Shown piece after piece: positions 7,305-8,205 of a stretch of DNA of 8,205 nt. How positions within the stretch are numbered: position 1 is the first letter of the stretch; each line of letters begins with the position of its first letter. Below the pieces are notes generated by a model, which was not told the DNA's origin, did no database searches, and saw only the letters and a list, made by a program, of their open reading frames with translations. This DNA is from Bryobacteraceae bacterium. Lineage in GTDB: Bacteria; Acidobacteriota; Terriglobia; Bryobacterales; Bryobacteraceae. Location: assembly GCA_947456995.1 (NCBI GenBank), contig CANGVB010000132.1, positions 1 to 8,205 on the forward strand. The letters are read 5' to 3'. A program made the translations under genes and the position numbers.

Positions 7305-8205
7305 ATGAGCCAAAGGCTCGGTTGGAAGGGAATCCTTCTGCTTGTGGTGACGAATCTTGCCTCGCTCGGCATCCTGCTTTGGGTCTTGCACGATGTGAAG
7401 CTGGATGAGATCTGGCGGGAGATCAAACAGATGCACTGGGGCTGGGTGGCTCTGGCTGCGATCAGCGACATCATGGTTTATGTCTTGCAGGGCTGGCGCT
7501 GGAGCATCTTGTTGCGTCCGATCTCGGACATCCCCATGATGCGCAGCGTGCGTGCGATCTATGTTGGGCTTTACGCCAACGAGGTTTTACCGTTTCGCAG
7601 TGGCGAGATCATTCGTTGCTATCTGCAGTCGCGATGGGGGCATTTGCCGTTTAGTGTGGTGTTGTCCAGCATCGCGATTGAACGTATCTTTGATGGCATT
7701 TGGCTGGTGCTCACGCTTAGTGTTGTGGTGCAATTTGTGGATTTGCCGCGCAGGGTTCGTGATGGGGGATTTGCGCTGATTCTGGTGGTGGGCTTGCTCG
7801 CCGCAGCGCTTGGTTTCATCATCGCTTTCCAGCGGAAGGCCAAGGAGTTGGCTGCTCACTGGAAGTGGGGCGAAAAGGCGAAGATTTTTATTGAAGACTT
7901 GCAGGCGATGGGTGGTTCTCGGAGCTTCTTTCAAGCGTGGGTGGCAAGTTTGCCGCACCTGCTTTCGATGACGATTCCGATCTATTGTGTCTTGCAGGCT
8001 TATGGCCTGACCGGCTTTTCATTGTGGGATGCGGTGGTGATCAACGTGATTGTTCGTTTGGGAACAGTGGTTCCGGGTGCGCCTGGGAACCTGGGTGTTT
8101 ATCAGGGTTTGATTGTGCTGGCGCTTGTGTTTTTCGGTATTGACGAGAATGTGGCGAAGCGATTCAGCCTGATCATTTGGGGCATCGTGACGCTGCCGTT
8201 ATTGA
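7305..8205 (+). CDS. LPG-synthase TM / UPF0104 (YbhN/AglD-like) membrane protein, 3'-truncated by window edge
   Basis: An open frame of 300 codons runs from ATG 7305 to the window edge without a stop. It encodes several hydrophobic helices and the marks of the lysylphosphatidylglycerol-synthase transmembrane family (PF03706): RSGEIIR (R98, E101, R104), the AIERIFD motif (E126, R127, D130) and a late PGAPGNLGVYQG motif (from P257). Members act at the cytoplasmic membrane. Some are flippase domains of MprF-like lipid synthases, and stand-alone ones are linked to glycolipid or isoprenoid-linked sugar handling. The usual length is about 310-340 aa, so little is missing. No MprF catalytic domain is visible before the cut. 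Upstream in-frame GTG 7263 and TTG 7266 would add 13-14 residues and nearly abut the preceding gene. ATG 7305 is preferred because helix 1 follows directly, with a weak AAGAG about 10 nt upstream. Confidence 0.85.
   Translation, partial: MSQRLGWKGILLLVVTNLASLGILLWVLHDVKLDEIWREIKQMHWGWVALAAISDIMVYVLQGWRWSILLRPISDIPMMRSVRAIYVGLYANEVLPFRSGEIIRCYLQSRWGHLPFSVVLSSIAIERIFDGIWLVLTLSVVVQFVDLPRRVRDGGFALILVVGLLAAALGFIIAFQRKAKELAAHWKWGEKAKIFIEDLQAMGGSRSFFQAWVASLPHLLSMTIPIYCVLQAYGLTGFSLWDAVVINVIVRLGTVVPGAPGNLGVYQGLIVLALVFFGIDENVAKRFSLIIWGIVTLPLL

Overview
The window carries six protein-coding genes with almost no non-coding DNA. It shows no rRNA, tRNA, CRISPR array, insertion sequence or prophage signature. 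Base composition is moderately GC-rich with uniform codon use. The mix of gene families (a large VWA/GATase-like membrane protein, a TrmA-family rRNA methyltransferase, TrpRS, an EntS-like MFS carrier, GT-C-like and LPG-synthase-like membrane proteins) suits the chromosome of a free-living bacterium. From gene style I lean towards Acidobacteriota (Solibacter/Bryobacter-like), but nothing here proves that.

Layout, left to right: (1) the 3' part of a large membrane-anchored VWA protein on the + strand, running off the left edge; (2) a 23S rRNA m5U methyltransferase (RlmC/RlmD/TrmA family) on the - strand, overlapping gene 1 tail-to-tail by 23 nt; (3) trpS on the + strand, whose ATG shares a CATG palindrome with the methyltransferase start; (4) an MFS transporter, 6 nt after trpS and probably co-transcribed with it; (5) a small polynucleotide-kinase-like P-loop protein on the - strand, overlapping the MFS gene tail-to-tail by 20 nt; (6) a polytopic GT-C-like membrane protein on the + strand, whose GTG start interlocks with the GTG start of gene 5 over 7 nt; (7) the 5' part of an LPG-synthase-TM/UPF0104 family membrane protein, cut by the right edge. 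The 'six genes' above are those complete or nearly so plus the left partial; counting the right partial, there are seven coding regions.

Functionally, genes 2 to 4 are translation housekeeping plus an exporter. Genes 6 and 7 look like a small envelope unit (lipid-linked sugar transfer plus a lipid or glycolipid translocation-type membrane protein). I found no convincing novel defence or mobile system. The most unusual feature is architectural. Both minus-strand genes are wedged between plus-strand genes with antisense overlaps at both ends, so their promoters and any terminators must lie inside neighbouring coding sequence.
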